Below the pieces are notes generated by a model. It did no database searches, had not been told where the DNA came from, and saw nothing but the letters and a program-made list of their open reading frames with translations. The position numbers were made by a program, and so were the translations under genes. Positions 50,271-60,056 of a stretch of DNA of 64,000 nucleotides are shown piece after piece (positions within the stretch are counted from its first letter, which is position 1; every line of letters begins with the position of its first letter). The stretch comes from an uncultured Saprospiraceae bacterium (GTDB lineage Bacteria > Bacteroidota > Bacteroidia > Chitinophagales > Saprospiraceae), in contig CALSOU010000001.1 in assembly GCA_943788055.1 (NCBI GenBank), positions 62,001 through 126,000 of the forward strand. The letters are read 5' to 3'.

Positions 50271-51602
50271 TTGAAAGTTGTTATTACGTCTTTACGCTTC
50301 ACCTTTGTTTTCATATTCATTACATATTGTCTCTTTGTTAAAGGGCAAATAAGCTATGAAATCCTAAAGCCTTGTCCAGAAAAAATAAGTAATACAGCCG
50401 TTACTGGAATAACTATTTTTGGCAGGCAATACGTTTATGCGTTTTCAGGAATTGATAGTACCAAGAACTATTCTGGGATTCATGCTAGGTCGTACAAGTA
50501 TGACTTAATCGATAACGAATGGAGCGTTTTACCTGATTTGCCAGGTGGTCAAGATCGAATAGCTGCTGGCGCTAGTACAATCAAAGACAAAATCTATATT
50601 TTAGGTGGCTATGAAGTCTTTGAAGATGGCAATGAAGTCTCTTTAAATCAACTTCACATATTTGATCCAATAAGCGACACTTTTTTAGAAGATGGAGCTC
50701 CAATACCGACGCCAATTGATGATCAAGTCCAAGTAGTTTACAAGGATAGTTTACTTTACAGCTTGACTGGTTGGAGTAATGATGGGAATGTTAATGAGGT
50801 ATGGATGTACAATCCTATTGAGGACATTTGGTCAGCCTGCACACCATTACCACTAGGCCCAATATTTAGTAGTTTTGGATCCTCAGGTTCTATAGTTGGT
50901 GACACTATATACTTTCTTGGTGGAGCTTCAGAAATAGGACCATTCAATTTAAGTGATAGATTTCGTAAAGGACATATAAATCCAGAAGATCCTACTGAAA
51001 TAGAATGGATTGTTGAAAAAACGAATGATGCCCTAGGTTACCGTATGGGTGCCATCCAAGTCGGGGGGGTGGCTTTGTGGCTAGGTGGAAGTAAAATAAG
51101 TTATAATTATGACGGAATCGCTTATAATGGATCAGGTGGGGTGCCGGCATTGAATCGGTTATTGCAGTATGATCCTTCAAGCGGTCAGTTTTTTGAATCT
51201 GAAGGACTTATTCCCGAGATAATGGATTTGAGAGGTTTAGCAAAAGTTGGATTATCTTCTTTTGTAAGTGTAGGTGGAATGATAGCTGATCAGGAAGTAA
51301 CAGATATGGTTATAAAGTACAACTTAGATGTAACCCCACAAAGCTATGATTATCAAGTAGATAATAGCTTTTATTTCAAGTCGAATCCTGTTGCGAATCT
51401 ATTGGAGATCTACAACGAATCACAAAGTGAGAAGCAGATACTTGAAATATATAATAGTAGTGGAATTTTAGTGAAAAGGTTTAATAGTCCTACTTTCCCT
51501 CTTAGAATTCAGTGCAGTGACTGGGTCGATGGTATTTATTACGTAAGCTTGCTAGATAATCCGGGATTTGTAAGAACTAAATCAGTAGCTATTATTCATT
51601 GA
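50271..51602 (+). CDS. Kelch-repeat secreted protein with T9SS sorting domain
   Basis: No ATG is available; a TTG start gives a good signal peptide (LRFTFVFIFITYCLFVKGQ), so I accept it. The body has kelch-type blades: KIYILGGYEVFEDGN, LYSLTGWSNDGNVNEVWMYN, IYFLGGASE and VALWLGGSK, suggesting a six- or seven-bladed propeller. The last ~75 residues (FKSNPVANLLEIYNE to VRTKSVAIIH) are a type A T9SS sorting domain. Related kelch proteins bind glycans or act as sialic-acid epimerases, but no active site is recognised. Secreted or surface-bound; ligand unknown. Confidence 0.8.
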   Translation: MKVVITSLRFTFVFIFITYCLFVKGQISYEILKPCPEKISNTAVTGITIFGRQYVYAFSGIDSTKNYSGIHARSYKYDLIDNEWSVLPDLPGGQDRIAAGASTIKDKIYILGGYEVFEDGNEVSLNQLHIFDPISDTFLEDGAPIPTPIDDQVQVVYKDSLLYSLTGWSNDGNVNEVWMYNPIEDIWSACTPLPLGPIFSSFGSSGSIVGDTIYFLGGASEIGPFNLSDRFRKGHINPEDPTEIEWIVEKTNDALGYRMGAIQVGGVALWLGGSKISYNYDGIAYNGSGGVPALNRLLQYDPSSGQFFESEGLIPEIMDLRGLAKVGLSSFVSVGGMIADQEVTDMVIKYNLDVTPQSYDYQVDNSFYFKSNPVANLLEIYNESQSEKQILEIYNSSGILVKRFNSPTFPLRIQCSDWVDGIYYVSLLDNPGFVRTKSVAIIH

Positions 51603-52046
51603 GTCAAGGATGAATTACTCATTAGATGAAAAAAGGAAAGCCATCCTATAGTTAGTTAGACGGCTCCCTCAATAAAATCACAAATCCATTTTAATTAATG
51701 CATCTCACTTTCCATGAGAAATATTGCACTATCAAAGTTCGCTATATGAACCTTTGAGACCCAAATCTAAATAAAATTTCAAATTGCTAGTAGTTTTTGA
51801 ATTATTATTTCATTTTTTTTAATTCAATGCAATATCAATCTGACTTTACTGTGAATACAATATATTATTCTGTATACGAAAATTTGACTTAGCATTCTAT
51901 TTAGAGTTTTCCATTTTACTTGTTATAATAACTGTGATATCTCATAAATGCGAAATTCTAGCCAAGTTTGTGATTGACTCGAGTCATTATTTCGTTCCAT
52001 CTATCAAGCTATTGTACATTTGCCTTATGATCGATAACTTTATTTC
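51603..52046. other. AT-rich spacer, no gene seen
   Basis: About 440 bases with stops in all frames on both strands. No tRNA-like cloverleaf or clear terminator was found. The 3' end should carry the promoter for the following acetyltransferase. Confidence 0.4.
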
Positions 52047-52574
52047 ATGAAACATATCATCAAGACCGAAAGATATCTATTGAGACCTATTGTTGATCAA
52101 GATATTGACTTTATTCATGAAGCCTTGTCAGACCCAACTGTTACGAAGCACTATGGTGTACACTTTAACATAATAGAAGAAACTAAAGAACAGATGATAT
52201 GGTATTCCAATTTAATAAATGAAAAATCAGGAATCTGGTGGTGCATCGAAGATCTTGCCTTAAAAGAGCTTGTTGGAGCCGGAGGTTACAATGATTTAGT
52301 AAAAGAAATTGGAAAAGCTGAGATTGGATTTTGGGTTTTACCAAACTATTGGGGACAAGGCGTGATGCAAGAATGTTTTCCAGCAATCGTAGATTATGGA
52401 CTAAATGCTTTGGGTTTATCTAGAATCGAAGGTTTTGTTGAATCAAATAATGATGCTTGTAAACGTGCAATGTCAAAGACGAATTTTGTTTTAGAAGATA
52501 CTTTTGAGGAATTTGATAAACGTAAACAAGCTCGCGTTCAGATTGATCTTTATTCAATAGAAAAGAAAGGGTAG
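52047..52574 (+). CDS. GNAT-family N-acetyltransferase (RimJ/RimL-like)
   Basis: A 175-residue protein starting TERYLLRPIVDQDIDFIHEA, with the acetyl-CoA binding region at IGFWVLPNYWGQGVMQEC and the RimJ-type continuation GLSRIEGFVESNNDACKRAM. This subgroup acetylates N-terminal residues of ribosomal proteins or small molecules; the substrate cannot be told. Its stop is only two bases from the stop of the ABC exporter on the other strand, a tail-to-tail arrangement. Confidence 0.88.
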   Translation: MKHIIKTERYLLRPIVDQDIDFIHEALSDPTVTKHYGVHFNIIEETKEQMIWYSNLINEKSGIWWCIEDLALKELVGAGGYNDLVKEIGKAEIGFWVLPNYWGQGVMQECFPAIVDYGLNALGLSRIEGFVESNNDACKRAMSKTNFVLEDTFEEFDKRKQARVQIDLYSIEKKG

Positions 52575-52576
52575 CT

Positions 52577-54415
52577 TTATTGGTAGCCTGCGGCCTGAAG
52601 TTGAAAGAGTTCGGCATAGAGTTTCGGAGTACTCATTAATTCTTCGTGTGTTCCGATTTCTAATACTAGACCGTTTTTTAAGACCATAATCCTGTCGGCC
52701 ATGCGCACAGTACTAAATCGGTGTGAAATTATAATTGAAGTCTTGCCAGTCGTAAGACCTATAAATCGTTGAAATGCCTCGTATTCGGCTCTCGCATCCA
52801 AAGCCGAAGTGGGCTCATCTAATATCATACATTGTGCATTTTTCATGTATGCTCGCGCCAATGCAATTTTCTGCCATTGACCTCCAGATAATTCAACACC
52901 GTTTTTAAATCGCTTTCCCAGTTGCTGCTTATAACCATTGTTTAGATCGTCTACTACATCTTTTGCTAAACTGAGATTTGCCGCTTCTTGGATGAGTATT
53001 TCATTTTCTATCTCTTCGACATTTCCAACACCAATATTCTCACTCGCAGTAAATTCATATTTTACAAAATCTTGGAATATAACACCAAAGTACTTTTGAT
53101 AGCTTCCTTTGTGGTAATGTCTGATATCAACCCCATCAAGTAAGATTCGACCTGATGTAGGTTCGTAGAATCTCAAAATCAATTTTATTAAAGTCGTTTT
53201 TCCTGCACCATTATTACCAACAAAAGCCATCTTTTCACCAGCCCTTAAGTCAAAACTAATAGATTTTAAAACTAACTTTTCTGTGTTAGGGTAGCGAAAG
53301 CTAACATTCTCGAATGTGAACCCTTTTTCAATCTTTTGAGGCAACTCTCTGATATCAAAAGAACTATCTACGATTGATATTAGATCAATAAAATCAAAGT
53401 AATCTTTCAGATTTAAAGCAGAAGATGTAATCTGTGTAAACTTTCTAAATGAAGATGATAGTTTTGATTGTAAGCGATTGAAGGAACCTGATAGAAATGT
53501 GAGGTCACCAATGGTTAAAATACCTCCCACAACACGAAATATTATGAGGACATAAGCACCGTAATAGGCCATACTGCCTAGTGTGTTAAATATCGCACCC
53601 CATAAACCTCTGCGGATAGATAGTTTTTTCATCATTTCATAATACTGATATGATAAACGCTGAAACCGTTCTGCAACAAAACCAGCTAGACCAAAAAGTT
53701 TAAGTTCTTTTGCTGTTTTATTATTTGCTCCTATATATCTGAGATAATCCAATTCTCGCCTCTCGGCTGTCCATGATCTAGATAGTGAATAGCTTGCACT
53801 TGAGAATTTCAAGTCATTTATGAATGCAGGGATGATTGATAATATCACGAGAACTATAAGCAATGGTTCAAAGTATAGAAGTGCAACGACATATTGTATG
53901 ATTACTATAGTGTCTTGAGCTTGACTTAAAAGGTTTGATAATAAAGTGACTCTTCCGTTTGTTTGTTGGCGAGCTCTTTCCAATTTATCGTAGAATTCGG
54001 AGTCCTCTAGCTGATATAATTCAACCTCTGCTGTTTTGTCGATTAATAGTACAGATGATCGAATGCTGTATTGATCACCAATAAAACCTTCGGTAATGCT
54101 GATAATTCGACCGCTAATATCAGAGAGTATTAACAATGCAAATTCAACTCCTAGTAATATCCAGATTTCTTGAAGTGCAAGTGGATCTGGAGTACTAACC
54201 TGTTCAACAATACGATCAACAATGAGTTTTCCCACGTACAGCATCGCAACTGGAAAACTAGAACTTACTAGCCTAAGAAATATGTTTAATAGAAAAAGTT
54301 TTGGATTGGTTCTATAAACCTCCTTGAAGAACCGAGGTAGGTATCGCAGAGCTTGAAAGTTGATCTTTAAGTTTCCTTTATTTTGCTCCTCTATTGATTG
54401 AAATCTTCTTGCCAT
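52577..54415 (-). CDS. ABC exporter, fused permease and ATPase
   Basis: The N-terminal ~350 residues hold about six membrane helices; the C-terminal part is the ATPase with Walker A GNNGAGKTT (about 396-404), signature LSGGQWQKIALARA (about 510), and Walker B MILDEPTSALD. The protein works as a homodimer or heterodimer to export lipids, peptides or drugs. The membrane part shows weak similarity to standard MsbA, and no partner genes define a substrate. ATG chosen two codons inside a TTG-started frame. Length 612 is typical. Confidence 0.9.
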   Translation of the reverse strand: MARRFQSIEEQNKGNLKINFQALRYLPRFFKEVYRTNPKLFLLNIFLRLVSSSFPVAMLYVGKLIVDRIVEQVSTPDPLALQEIWILLGVEFALLILSDISGRIISITEGFIGDQYSIRSSVLLIDKTAEVELYQLEDSEFYDKLERARQQTNGRVTLLSNLLSQAQDTIVIIQYVVALLYFEPLLIVLVILSIIPAFINDLKFSSASYSLSRSWTAERRELDYLRYIGANNKTAKELKLFGLAGFVAERFQRLSYQYYEMMKKLSIRRGLWGAIFNTLGSMAYYGAYVLIIFRVVGGILTIGDLTFLSGSFNRLQSKLSSSFRKFTQITSSALNLKDYFDFIDLISIVDSSFDIRELPQKIEKGFTFENVSFRYPNTEKLVLKSISFDLRAGEKMAFVGNNGAGKTTLIKLILRFYEPTSGRILLDGVDIRHYHKGSYQKYFGVIFQDFVKYEFTASENIGVGNVEEIENEILIQEAANLSLAKDVVDDLNNGYKQQLGKRFKNGVELSGGQWQKIALARAYMKNAQCMILDEPTSALDARAEYEAFQRFIGLTTGKTSIIISHRFSTVRMADRIMVLKNGLVLEIGTHEELMSTPKLYAELFQLQAAGYQ

Positions 54416-54550
54416 AGACAATTATAATTCAAGACAGTAGGATAAAGTTTCTTTGAATAGTTAAAAGCTTTAATTGCAATACTGTTTAGGACAGAAAAAA
54501 GATATCTTCTGCAGTCTTTGATAATGCGATAGATTGATACTTGACTTTTA

Positions 54551-54579
54551 TTGTCAATGCAAGATTTTTAGTATTTTAG
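54551..54579 (+). promoter_or_regulatory. Putative Bacteroidota-type promoter of the SOD gene
   Basis: TTG at 54551-54553 and TATTTTAG at 54572-54579 are separated by 18 bases, close to the Bacteroidota pattern TTG-N19-TAnnTTTG. The element ends 16 bases before the ATG. Confidence 0.45.
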
Positions 54580-54595
54580 CGTAAAACTAGATAAG

Positions 54596-55342
54596 ATGAA
54601 ACGTAGAGATTTTATTAACAAAACAGGAAAGGTAGCTGTAGGTGTTGGAGCAATCCCGCTAATCGGTTGCAAGGGGAGCGGAAAAGCTGAGAGTTCTGAA
54701 CTTCTCGATTCTAGTTCCAAAATGGTAGATTTTATATTACCTGACTTACCTTATAACACAGATGCTCTGGCGCCTAATATTGATGCTAAAACTATGGGCA
54801 TTCATCATGGTAAGCATCATGCAGGATATGTTCGAAAATTAAATGCAGCTTTAAAAGATCACGATTTGGCTGGAAAAGGCCTTGAAGATATTTTAGCTTC
54901 TGTCACGGATAGTGATGGTGATACAGGAGTTAGAAATAATGGTGGTGGACACTATAATCACAGTTTATTTTGGAAAGTAATGAAGCCAAATGGATCAGAA
55001 GCACCAAAAGGTGCATTAGCAGAAGCAATGAAGAAGGCGTTTGGCTCAATGGAAGAGATAAAAGCCGAATTTGCAAAAGCTGCTGGTTCTGTTTTCGGTT
55101 CTGGCTGGGCATGGATCGCTGCTGATAGTGACAAAAACCTATTTATCACATCAACTCCTAATCAGGACAATCCATTAATGAGCAATATTGCTGAAAAAGT
55201 GGGTACACCTATTCTCGGAATTGACGTTTGGGAACATGCATACTATTTGAATTATCAAAACAAACGGAAAGATTATATTTCCAACTTTATGGAAATCATC
55301 AACTGGGATCAGGTCGCAGTAAATTATGATGCAATAAGTTAG
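54596..55342 (+). CDS. Exported Mn/Fe superoxide dismutase (Tat-type lipoprotein signal)
   Basis: After residue 45 the protein is a standard Fe/Mn SOD. Metal ligands are H70 (MGIHHGKHH), the second His of GGGHYNHSLFW, and Asp and His of DVWEHAYY. The Gln in TPNQDNP and the Gly before HYNH fit Mn-type or cambialistic enzymes. It is preceded by KRRDFINKTGK, a twin-arginine signal, and PLIGC, a lipobox (Cys25). This points to folding with metal in the cytoplasm, Tat export, and lipid anchoring outside. It would remove superoxide in the periplasm or at the cell surface. Most SODs of this family are cytoplasmic. Confidence 0.92.
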   Translation: MKRRDFINKTGKVAVGVGAIPLIGCKGSGKAESSELLDSSSKMVDFILPDLPYNTDALAPNIDAKTMGIHHGKHHAGYVRKLNAALKDHDLAGKGLEDILASVTDSDGDTGVRNNGGGHYNHSLFWKVMKPNGSEAPKGALAEAMKKAFGSMEEIKAEFAKAAGSVFGSGWAWIAADSDKNLFITSTPNQDNPLMSNIAEKVGTPILGIDVWEHAYYLNYQNKRKDYISNFMEIINWDQVAVNYDAIS

Positions 55343-55414
55343 TGAAACTAGTGTAATATAGCTGTCAATTTTAGGGGATTTATAGTTGTAACGCTGAAAA
55401 TTGTAAAATCTTAA

Positions 55415-55753
55415 ATGTTTATGAAAGCCAGACTCATTGGTGTTCTAGTGACCTTTGCTAATTTCGTAAGCGCTCAAGAGGTTTATACTTGTCAATACGA
55501 AAGCCAAGCTGATTTTACCGTGTTTGAAGTTAAATATGAATCTCAGGCAGATCTGTTAGTTTATATGGTTCCATATGAAAGTCAAGCAAGAGGAAACGAG
55601 GGTTTGTGGTATATGTCCAAATATAGTAGTCAAGCTGAGAAAGAAATCTTCTTTACAAAGTACGAAAGTCAAGCTGATCTCAAGATATTTTATGTGCGAT
55701 ATCAGTCACAAGCTGGCTGGAAAAATGAATCTAGAAAGCCTCTACTCAATTAG
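55415..55753 (+). CDS. DUF6150-type secreted repeat protein (YxSQA repeats)
   Basis: A signal peptide (ending VSAQ) is followed by six copies of Y-E/S/Q-S-Q-A-x at intervals of 14-18 residues (YESQAD, YESQAD, YESQAR, YSSQAE, YESQAD, YQSQAG). Between them lie short beta-strand segments such as FTVFEVK and LKIFYVR. This is the pattern of DUF6150, small proteins of Bacteroidota without known function. Regular spacing suggests a small solenoid or propeller. The stop is 16 bases before the ATG of a PqqB-like hydrolase gene, so the two are likely co-transcribed. ATG at codon 3 is an alternative start. Confidence 0.8.
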   Translation: MFMKARLIGVLVTFANFVSAQEVYTCQYESQADFTVFEVKYESQADLLVYMVPYESQARGNEGLWYMSKYSSQAEKEIFFTKYESQADLKIFYVRYQSQAGWKNESRKPLLN

Positions 55754-55769
55754 ACATCAATTTCGATTA

Positions 55770-56723
55770 ATGATACCTAATTATATCAATTCGATCAGCA
55801 ATCTATATGTTCTGCTATTTTGCCTTTCCATATCGTTATTATCTGCTCAGCACGATGGAGTAGAACTAGTTGTTCTGGGAACAGTTCAAGATGCAGGGTC
55901 TCCTCATATGGCTTGTAAAAAGTCATGTTGTATTGACCTTTGGACACATCCAGATAGTTCAAGGAAAGTAGTTTCACTCGGAATATATGATTATATTGAT
56001 CATTCTCATTTTGTTATTGAAGCTTCGCCTGATTTTCCGTCGCAAATGCAAGTATTCTTGAATGAGAGTAAGAAAGTTGTGCCTGACGCTATATTTATCA
56101 CACACGGACATATCGGGCATTATACAGGCTTGATGTATCTCGGTAAGGAATCGATGAATTCTAAATTGGTGCCAGTTTACGCCATGCCTAGAATGACTGA
56201 ATTTCTCAGTAAAAATGGACCCTGGGATTTGTTAGTAAAGAATGAGAATATCGTCTTACGGATGCTTGATAAGAATCAGGATGTTGAGTTATCTGATCAA
56301 TTGACAGTACGGCCATTGGTTGTCCCACATAGAGATGAGTATTCGGAAACAGTAGGCTATATTATCGAAGGTCCTTCTAAGCGACTATTATTCATTCCTG
56401 ACATTGATAAATGGACAGTGTGGGAGGATAAGGCAGGAGTGAAGATTGAAGATTTACTAAAAGAAGTTGATTTTGCCCTACTTGATGCTACGTTCTATGA
56501 TGAAGTTGAGATAAACTATCGAGATATCAAACAAATTCCACATCCTTTTGTGGTAGAAAGTATGGCTAGGTTTTCAAATTTAGAAGCTAGTGAGAAGAAC
56601 AAAATTCACTTTATACATCTAAACCATACGAATCCACTTTTGAATCCACAAAGTGAAGCTTACAGGACCGTTGTGGAAAATGGGTATAAAGTAGCACACT
56701 ATCTGCAGATTTTTCGACTCTAG
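55770..56723 (+). CDS. PqqB-like metallo-beta-lactamase fold hydrolase, exported
   Basis: The start at this ATG gives a signal peptide (LYVLLFCLSISLLSAQ); longer starts run into the preceding gene. The MBL fold is shown by VLGTVQDAGSPHMACKKSCC at the N terminus, the metal motif THGHIGHYTGL, VVPHRDEYSETVGY and LFIPDIDKW. As in PqqB the H-x-H-x-D-H motif lacks its Asp (Gly instead). PQQ genes are not present. Close relatives in Bacteroidota are uncharacterised secreted enzymes. The clustered Cys residues near the N terminus may bind a second metal. Periplasmic location inferred. Confidence 0.82.
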   Translation: MIPNYINSISNLYVLLFCLSISLLSAQHDGVELVVLGTVQDAGSPHMACKKSCCIDLWTHPDSSRKVVSLGIYDYIDHSHFVIEASPDFPSQMQVFLNESKKVVPDAIFITHGHIGHYTGLMYLGKESMNSKLVPVYAMPRMTEFLSKNGPWDLLVKNENIVLRMLDKNQDVELSDQLTVRPLVVPHRDEYSETVGYIIEGPSKRLLFIPDIDKWTVWEDKAGVKIEDLLKEVDFALLDATFYDEVEINYRDIKQIPHPFVVESMARFSNLEASEKNKIHFIHLNHTNPLLNPQSEAYRTVVENGYKVAHYLQIFRL

Positions 56724-56780
56724 ATACCGACTTTAGAGAGTGTATATCAAACTATTTAGTATTTTCTGTCTGTCAAGTTA

Positions 56781-57440
56781 CTAATCCTCAAATAGTATAC
56801 TACCAAGTCGGACCATTGTTGAACCATGGTTAAGAGCTAATTCATAATCTCCAGACATGCCCATACTTAGTTGATTGAATGTTTCTGAATCCTTGAAATA
56901 ACCACCTTTAAGCTTGTCAAAGATTGATTTCAAAGCCCTAAATTCAACTATAGTTACATTTTTGTCATCTGTATAAGTACCCATCCCCATTACACCGTCA
57001 ATTGAAATGTTTGGAAAGGAATTATCTTCAATATACTGTAATGTGTTTTCAAGATCATTTGGGTCGAGCCCAAATTTACTATCCTCATTAGCCACTTTAA
57101 ATTGTAGTAAAATAGGAATCACTCTACTATTTTTAAGTGCTTGTTTCTGAATCTCTTTAAGGAGCGAAATGCTATTAACAGAATGAATAAGAGCCACAAA
57201 TGGGGCGATATATTTCACTTTGTTCCGCTGCAAATGCCCAATGATGTGCCACTGAATGTCTTCTGGAAGCTTATCTTTTTTGTCTAGTAATGACTGTACG
57301 CGATTTTCTCCCATTTTACGAAATCCCATGTTATATAGAAATTCTATTTGCTCCAAGGGCCTATTTTTGCTAACAACTAAGAGCTCAGCATTACGAGAAT
57401 TTACTAAAGATTTGATGTCCTCGATTTTGGATCGATTCAT
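56781..57440 (-). CDS. YggS-family PLP homeostasis protein
   Basis: An alanine racemase-type barrel without the C-terminal racemase domain. The PLP lysine is K25 in LLVVSKNRP. Family blocks GENRVQ, WHIIGHLQRNK and the phosphate-binding MSGDYELALNHGSTMVRLGS are intact. These proteins bind PLP and balance vitamin B6 and amino-acid pools rather than catalyse a reaction. Length 219 is normal. Transcribed in the same direction as the deoxynucleoside kinase 41 bases upstream, so the two may form a pair. Confidence 0.93.
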   Translation of the reverse strand: MNRSKIEDIKSLVNSRNAELLVVSKNRPLEQIEFLYNMGFRKMGENRVQSLLDKKDKLPEDIQWHIIGHLQRNKVKYIAPFVALIHSVNSISLLKEIQKQALKNSRVIPILLQFKVANEDSKFGLDPNDLENTLQYIEDNSFPNISIDGVMGMGTYTDDKNVTIVEFRALKSIFDKLKGGYFKDSETFNQLSMGMSGDYELALNHGSTMVRLGSILFED

Positions 57441-57481
57441 AAGTTTTCTTTTAGTAATCTACAATTCTAGAGTGAAATGGT

Positions 57482-58108
57482 TTATTTGAAGAGACCGTAT
57501 AGCTCAGCATCTACCTTGTTGATGATTCGGCCAAAATCTTCTGGATTGTTTTGGAAATCAGAATTCTTAGTGTCAATAATCAAAAGTTTGCCATCCGAGT
57601 AAGACTGTATCCAGTTTTCATATCTAGCGTTGAGTCTTTTCAAGTAATCTAAACTCATGTTTCCCTCATATTCTCTTCCTCGATTTTGGATATGGGAAAC
57701 TAGAGTTGAAATATCAGCCCTCAGGTAGATTAAAAGATCTGGTGCTTTTACTTGACTTGACATTGTTCTGAATAAGTCAAAATAATTGTCAAAATCTCGC
57801 TGCCCCATTAAACCCATATCATGCAGGTTGGGAGCGAAAATGAAAGCATCTTCGTAGATTGTACGATCTTGAATTACTATTTCAGAACCCTGCCTTATGT
57901 TAAGGATTTGCTGATAGCGACTATTTAGGAAGTAAATCTGAAGATTGAATGACCACCTTTGCATGTCATTATAAAAATCACTCAAATATGGATTGGTTGT
58001 TGTGTCTTCAAAATGAACTTGCCATCCATAGTGTTTTCCTAGTAGCGAGCACAATGTAGTCTTCCCTGCTCCAATATTTCCTGCTATTGCAATATGTTTA
58101 ATACTCAT
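57482..58108 (-). CDS. Deoxynucleoside kinase
   Basis: P-loop GNIGAGKTT at 10-18, substrate-binding ED and the DRTIYEDAFIF motif (ERS-type equivalent), and a C-terminal lid with IQNRGREYEGN. The family phosphorylates deoxyadenosine or deoxyguanosine for nucleotide salvage. The 208-residue length and the N-terminal start KHIAIAGNIGAGK match Bacteroidota enzymes closely. Substrate preference cannot be decided from sequence. Confidence 0.92.
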   Translation of the reverse strand: MSIKHIAIAGNIGAGKTTLCSLLGKHYGWQVHFEDTTTNPYLSDFYNDMQRWSFNLQIYFLNSRYQQILNIRQGSEIVIQDRTIYEDAFIFAPNLHDMGLMGQRDFDNYFDLFRTMSSQVKAPDLLIYLRADISTLVSHIQNRGREYEGNMSLDYLKRLNARYENWIQSYSDGKLLIIDTKNSDFQNNPEDFGRIINKVDAELYGLFK

Positions 58109-58265
58109 AGTTAATTTGTCGAGCCAAATCTAAGAAAAATGACTTGTTTTATATCATTGAACTATTGAATACGGCGATATATCTAAAAAAAGAAAATATT
58201 TGATATTTTTTTGTGATAATTGCATCAGTCATTTCGAATCATAGCTAAATATCAAAATACTCAAA

Positions 58266-58997
58266 ATGTCCGAAGTTATAATTACCAAGTCGTTGAGAAA
58301 GCTTTACTACATGGGAAGTCAAACTGTCAAGGCACTTCAAGATATCACCTTGACTATTAATCAAAATGAATATGTAGCATTGATGGGGCCGTCTGGCTCA
58401 GGAAAGTCAACGCTAATGAATCTTCTCGGTTGCTTGGACACACCAACAGAGGGTACCTATATGCTCAACGGCACAGATGTAAGTGAAATGGACGATGACG
58501 ATTTAGCGATGGTAAGAAATGAAATGATTGGTTTTGTTTTCCAAACCTTCAATCTACTGCCAAGAATGACTGCTCTCGAGAATGTCGCTTTGCCCCTTGT
58601 CTATGCAGGGTTATCAAGGAAGAAAAGGGAGGAAAAGGCGATGGAAGCACTCAAGAAAGTGGGACTTGTTGATCGTGTTGATCACAAACCCAATGAATTG
58701 TCTGGTGGACAACGACAAAGAGTTGCTATTGCTAGAGCAATAGTAAATAACCCTGCTATTATTTTAGCTGATGAACCTACAGGTAATCTTGATACCAAAA
58801 CATCGATTGAGATCATGGAAATTCTGGAAAAAATTCATCACGCGGGAAATACAGTGATTATAGTAACACACGAACCTGACATTTCTATGCATGCTCACCG
58901 AATAATTCGATTACGTGATGGTTTAGTTGAAACAGATGTCAAAAATGAAACAATCGTCTTAGCCTCTGATCCCACCCATAGATACGCACAACAATAG
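58266..58997 (+). CDS. LolD/MacB-type ABC transporter ATPase
   Basis: Walker [10 protein letters not shown] (41-49), Q-loop Q92, signature LSGGQ (144-148), and Walker B IILADEP (164-170) followed by TGNLD are all intact. The subfamily pairs with FtsX-like permeases for lipoprotein release or export of peptides and antibiotics. No permease gene is adjacent; the next gene is purC. The 243-residue length includes a C-terminal tail of about 20 residues beyond the usual end. A decayed relative lies at 26367. Confidence 0.92.
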   Translation: MSEVIITKSLRKLYYMGSQTVKALQDITLTINQNEYVALMGPSGSGKSTLMNLLGCLDTPTEGTYMLNGTDVSEMDDDDLAMVRNEMIGFVFQTFNLLPRMTALENVALPLVYAGLSRKKREEKAMEALKKVGLVDRVDHKPNELSGGQRQRVAIARAIVNNPAIILADEPTGNLDTKTSIEIMEILEKIHHAGNTVIIVTHEPDISMHAHRIIRLRDGLVETDVKNETIVLASDPTHRYAQQ

Positions 58998-59064
58998 GTT
59001 AAGTTAGCCCACTTCGCGTGATAATCTAGTATGATTTATTACTTTTGTCACCTAAATTTTACAG

Positions 59065-60006
59065 ATGAGAAAAGCTTTAGCCCAAGCGGAATTTCGATTC
59101 CATCCAGATCAGGGGGTTTATCATGGTAAGGTACGTGATGTTTACACCATTGGTGACAAGGTCGTGATGGTTGCTTCAGATAGAATTTCAGCATTCGATC
59201 ACATACTTCCTCGCGCAATTCCATATAAAGGGCAGGTATTAAACTTAATTGCTAAGCATTTTCTTGATGCATCTTCGAAAATTGTACCTAACTGGCTCGA
59301 AGCAATTCCTCATCCCAATGTTGCTGTAGGTAAGAATTGCGAACCCATTCGTATAGAAATGGTAATTCGAGGATATCTAGCAGGTCACGCTTGGAGGACT
59401 TACAATAGTGGAGAGCGTGAATTGTGCGGTGTACAAATGCCTGAAGGAATGCGGGAAGCTGATCGCTTTCCTGAACCAATTATTACTCCTGCTACAAAGG
59501 CTGAAGAGGGACATGACGAGGATATTTCTGAAAGCGAGATTCTCAAAAGAGGTATCGTTACACAAGAAATTTGGAATCAATTAAAAGGTTATACTAAGGC
59601 TCTTTTTGCTCTTGGAACAGAGATGGCAGCCGGGCAAGGATTGATTCTTGTTGATACAAAGTATGAATTTGGAATTTACAATGGCGATGTCATTTTGATT
59701 GACGAAATTCATACTCCAGATAGTTCTAGGTATTATCACCTAGATGGTTACGGTGAGCGTCAAAGAATCGGCGAAAGTCAGATTCAACTTTCAAAAGAAT
59801 TTGTTAGAGAATGGCTAATGGCGCATGGATTTCAAGGTCTTGAAGGACAAGTTATGCCAGAAATGCCACAGGACTTTGTTGATGAGATAACAAAGCGATA
59901 TGTAGACTTATACGAGAAGATTACTGGATCTTCTTTTGTTTTTGGTTCAACACAGTGTCTTGAAGATGATATTCAAGATGCAGTTGTTGATTATTTGTCG
60001 TCTTAG
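59065..60006 (+). CDS. purC: Phosphoribosylaminoimidazole-succinocarboxamide synthase
   Basis: SAICAR synthase of the long (about 300-residue) type. Family blocks include GKVRDVYTIGDKVVMVASDR, SAFDHILPRAIPYKGQVLN, MVIRGYLAGHAWRTY, GLILVDTKYEFG and the catalytic acidic region LIDEIHTPDSSRY. It joins aspartate to CAIR in purine synthesis. A TACTTTTG promoter-like -7 element lies 17 bases before the ATG. Intact; neighbours are unrelated functionally. Confidence 0.96.
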   Translation: MRKALAQAEFRFHPDQGVYHGKVRDVYTIGDKVVMVASDRISAFDHILPRAIPYKGQVLNLIAKHFLDASSKIVPNWLEAIPHPNVAVGKNCEPIRIEMVIRGYLAGHAWRTYNSGERELCGVQMPEGMREADRFPEPIITPATKAEEGHDEDISESEILKRGIVTQEIWNQLKGYTKALFALGTEMAAGQGLILVDTKYEFGIYNGDVILIDEIHTPDSSRYYHLDGYGERQRIGESQIQLSKEFVREWLMAHGFQGLEGQVMPEMPQDFVDEITKRYVDLYEKITGSSFVFGSTQCLEDDIQDAVVDYLSS

Positions 60007-60056
60007 TTGTTTTCTTTTGTAATTACAAGCTAGTAATTTGTTTTAATTTGATTGCT

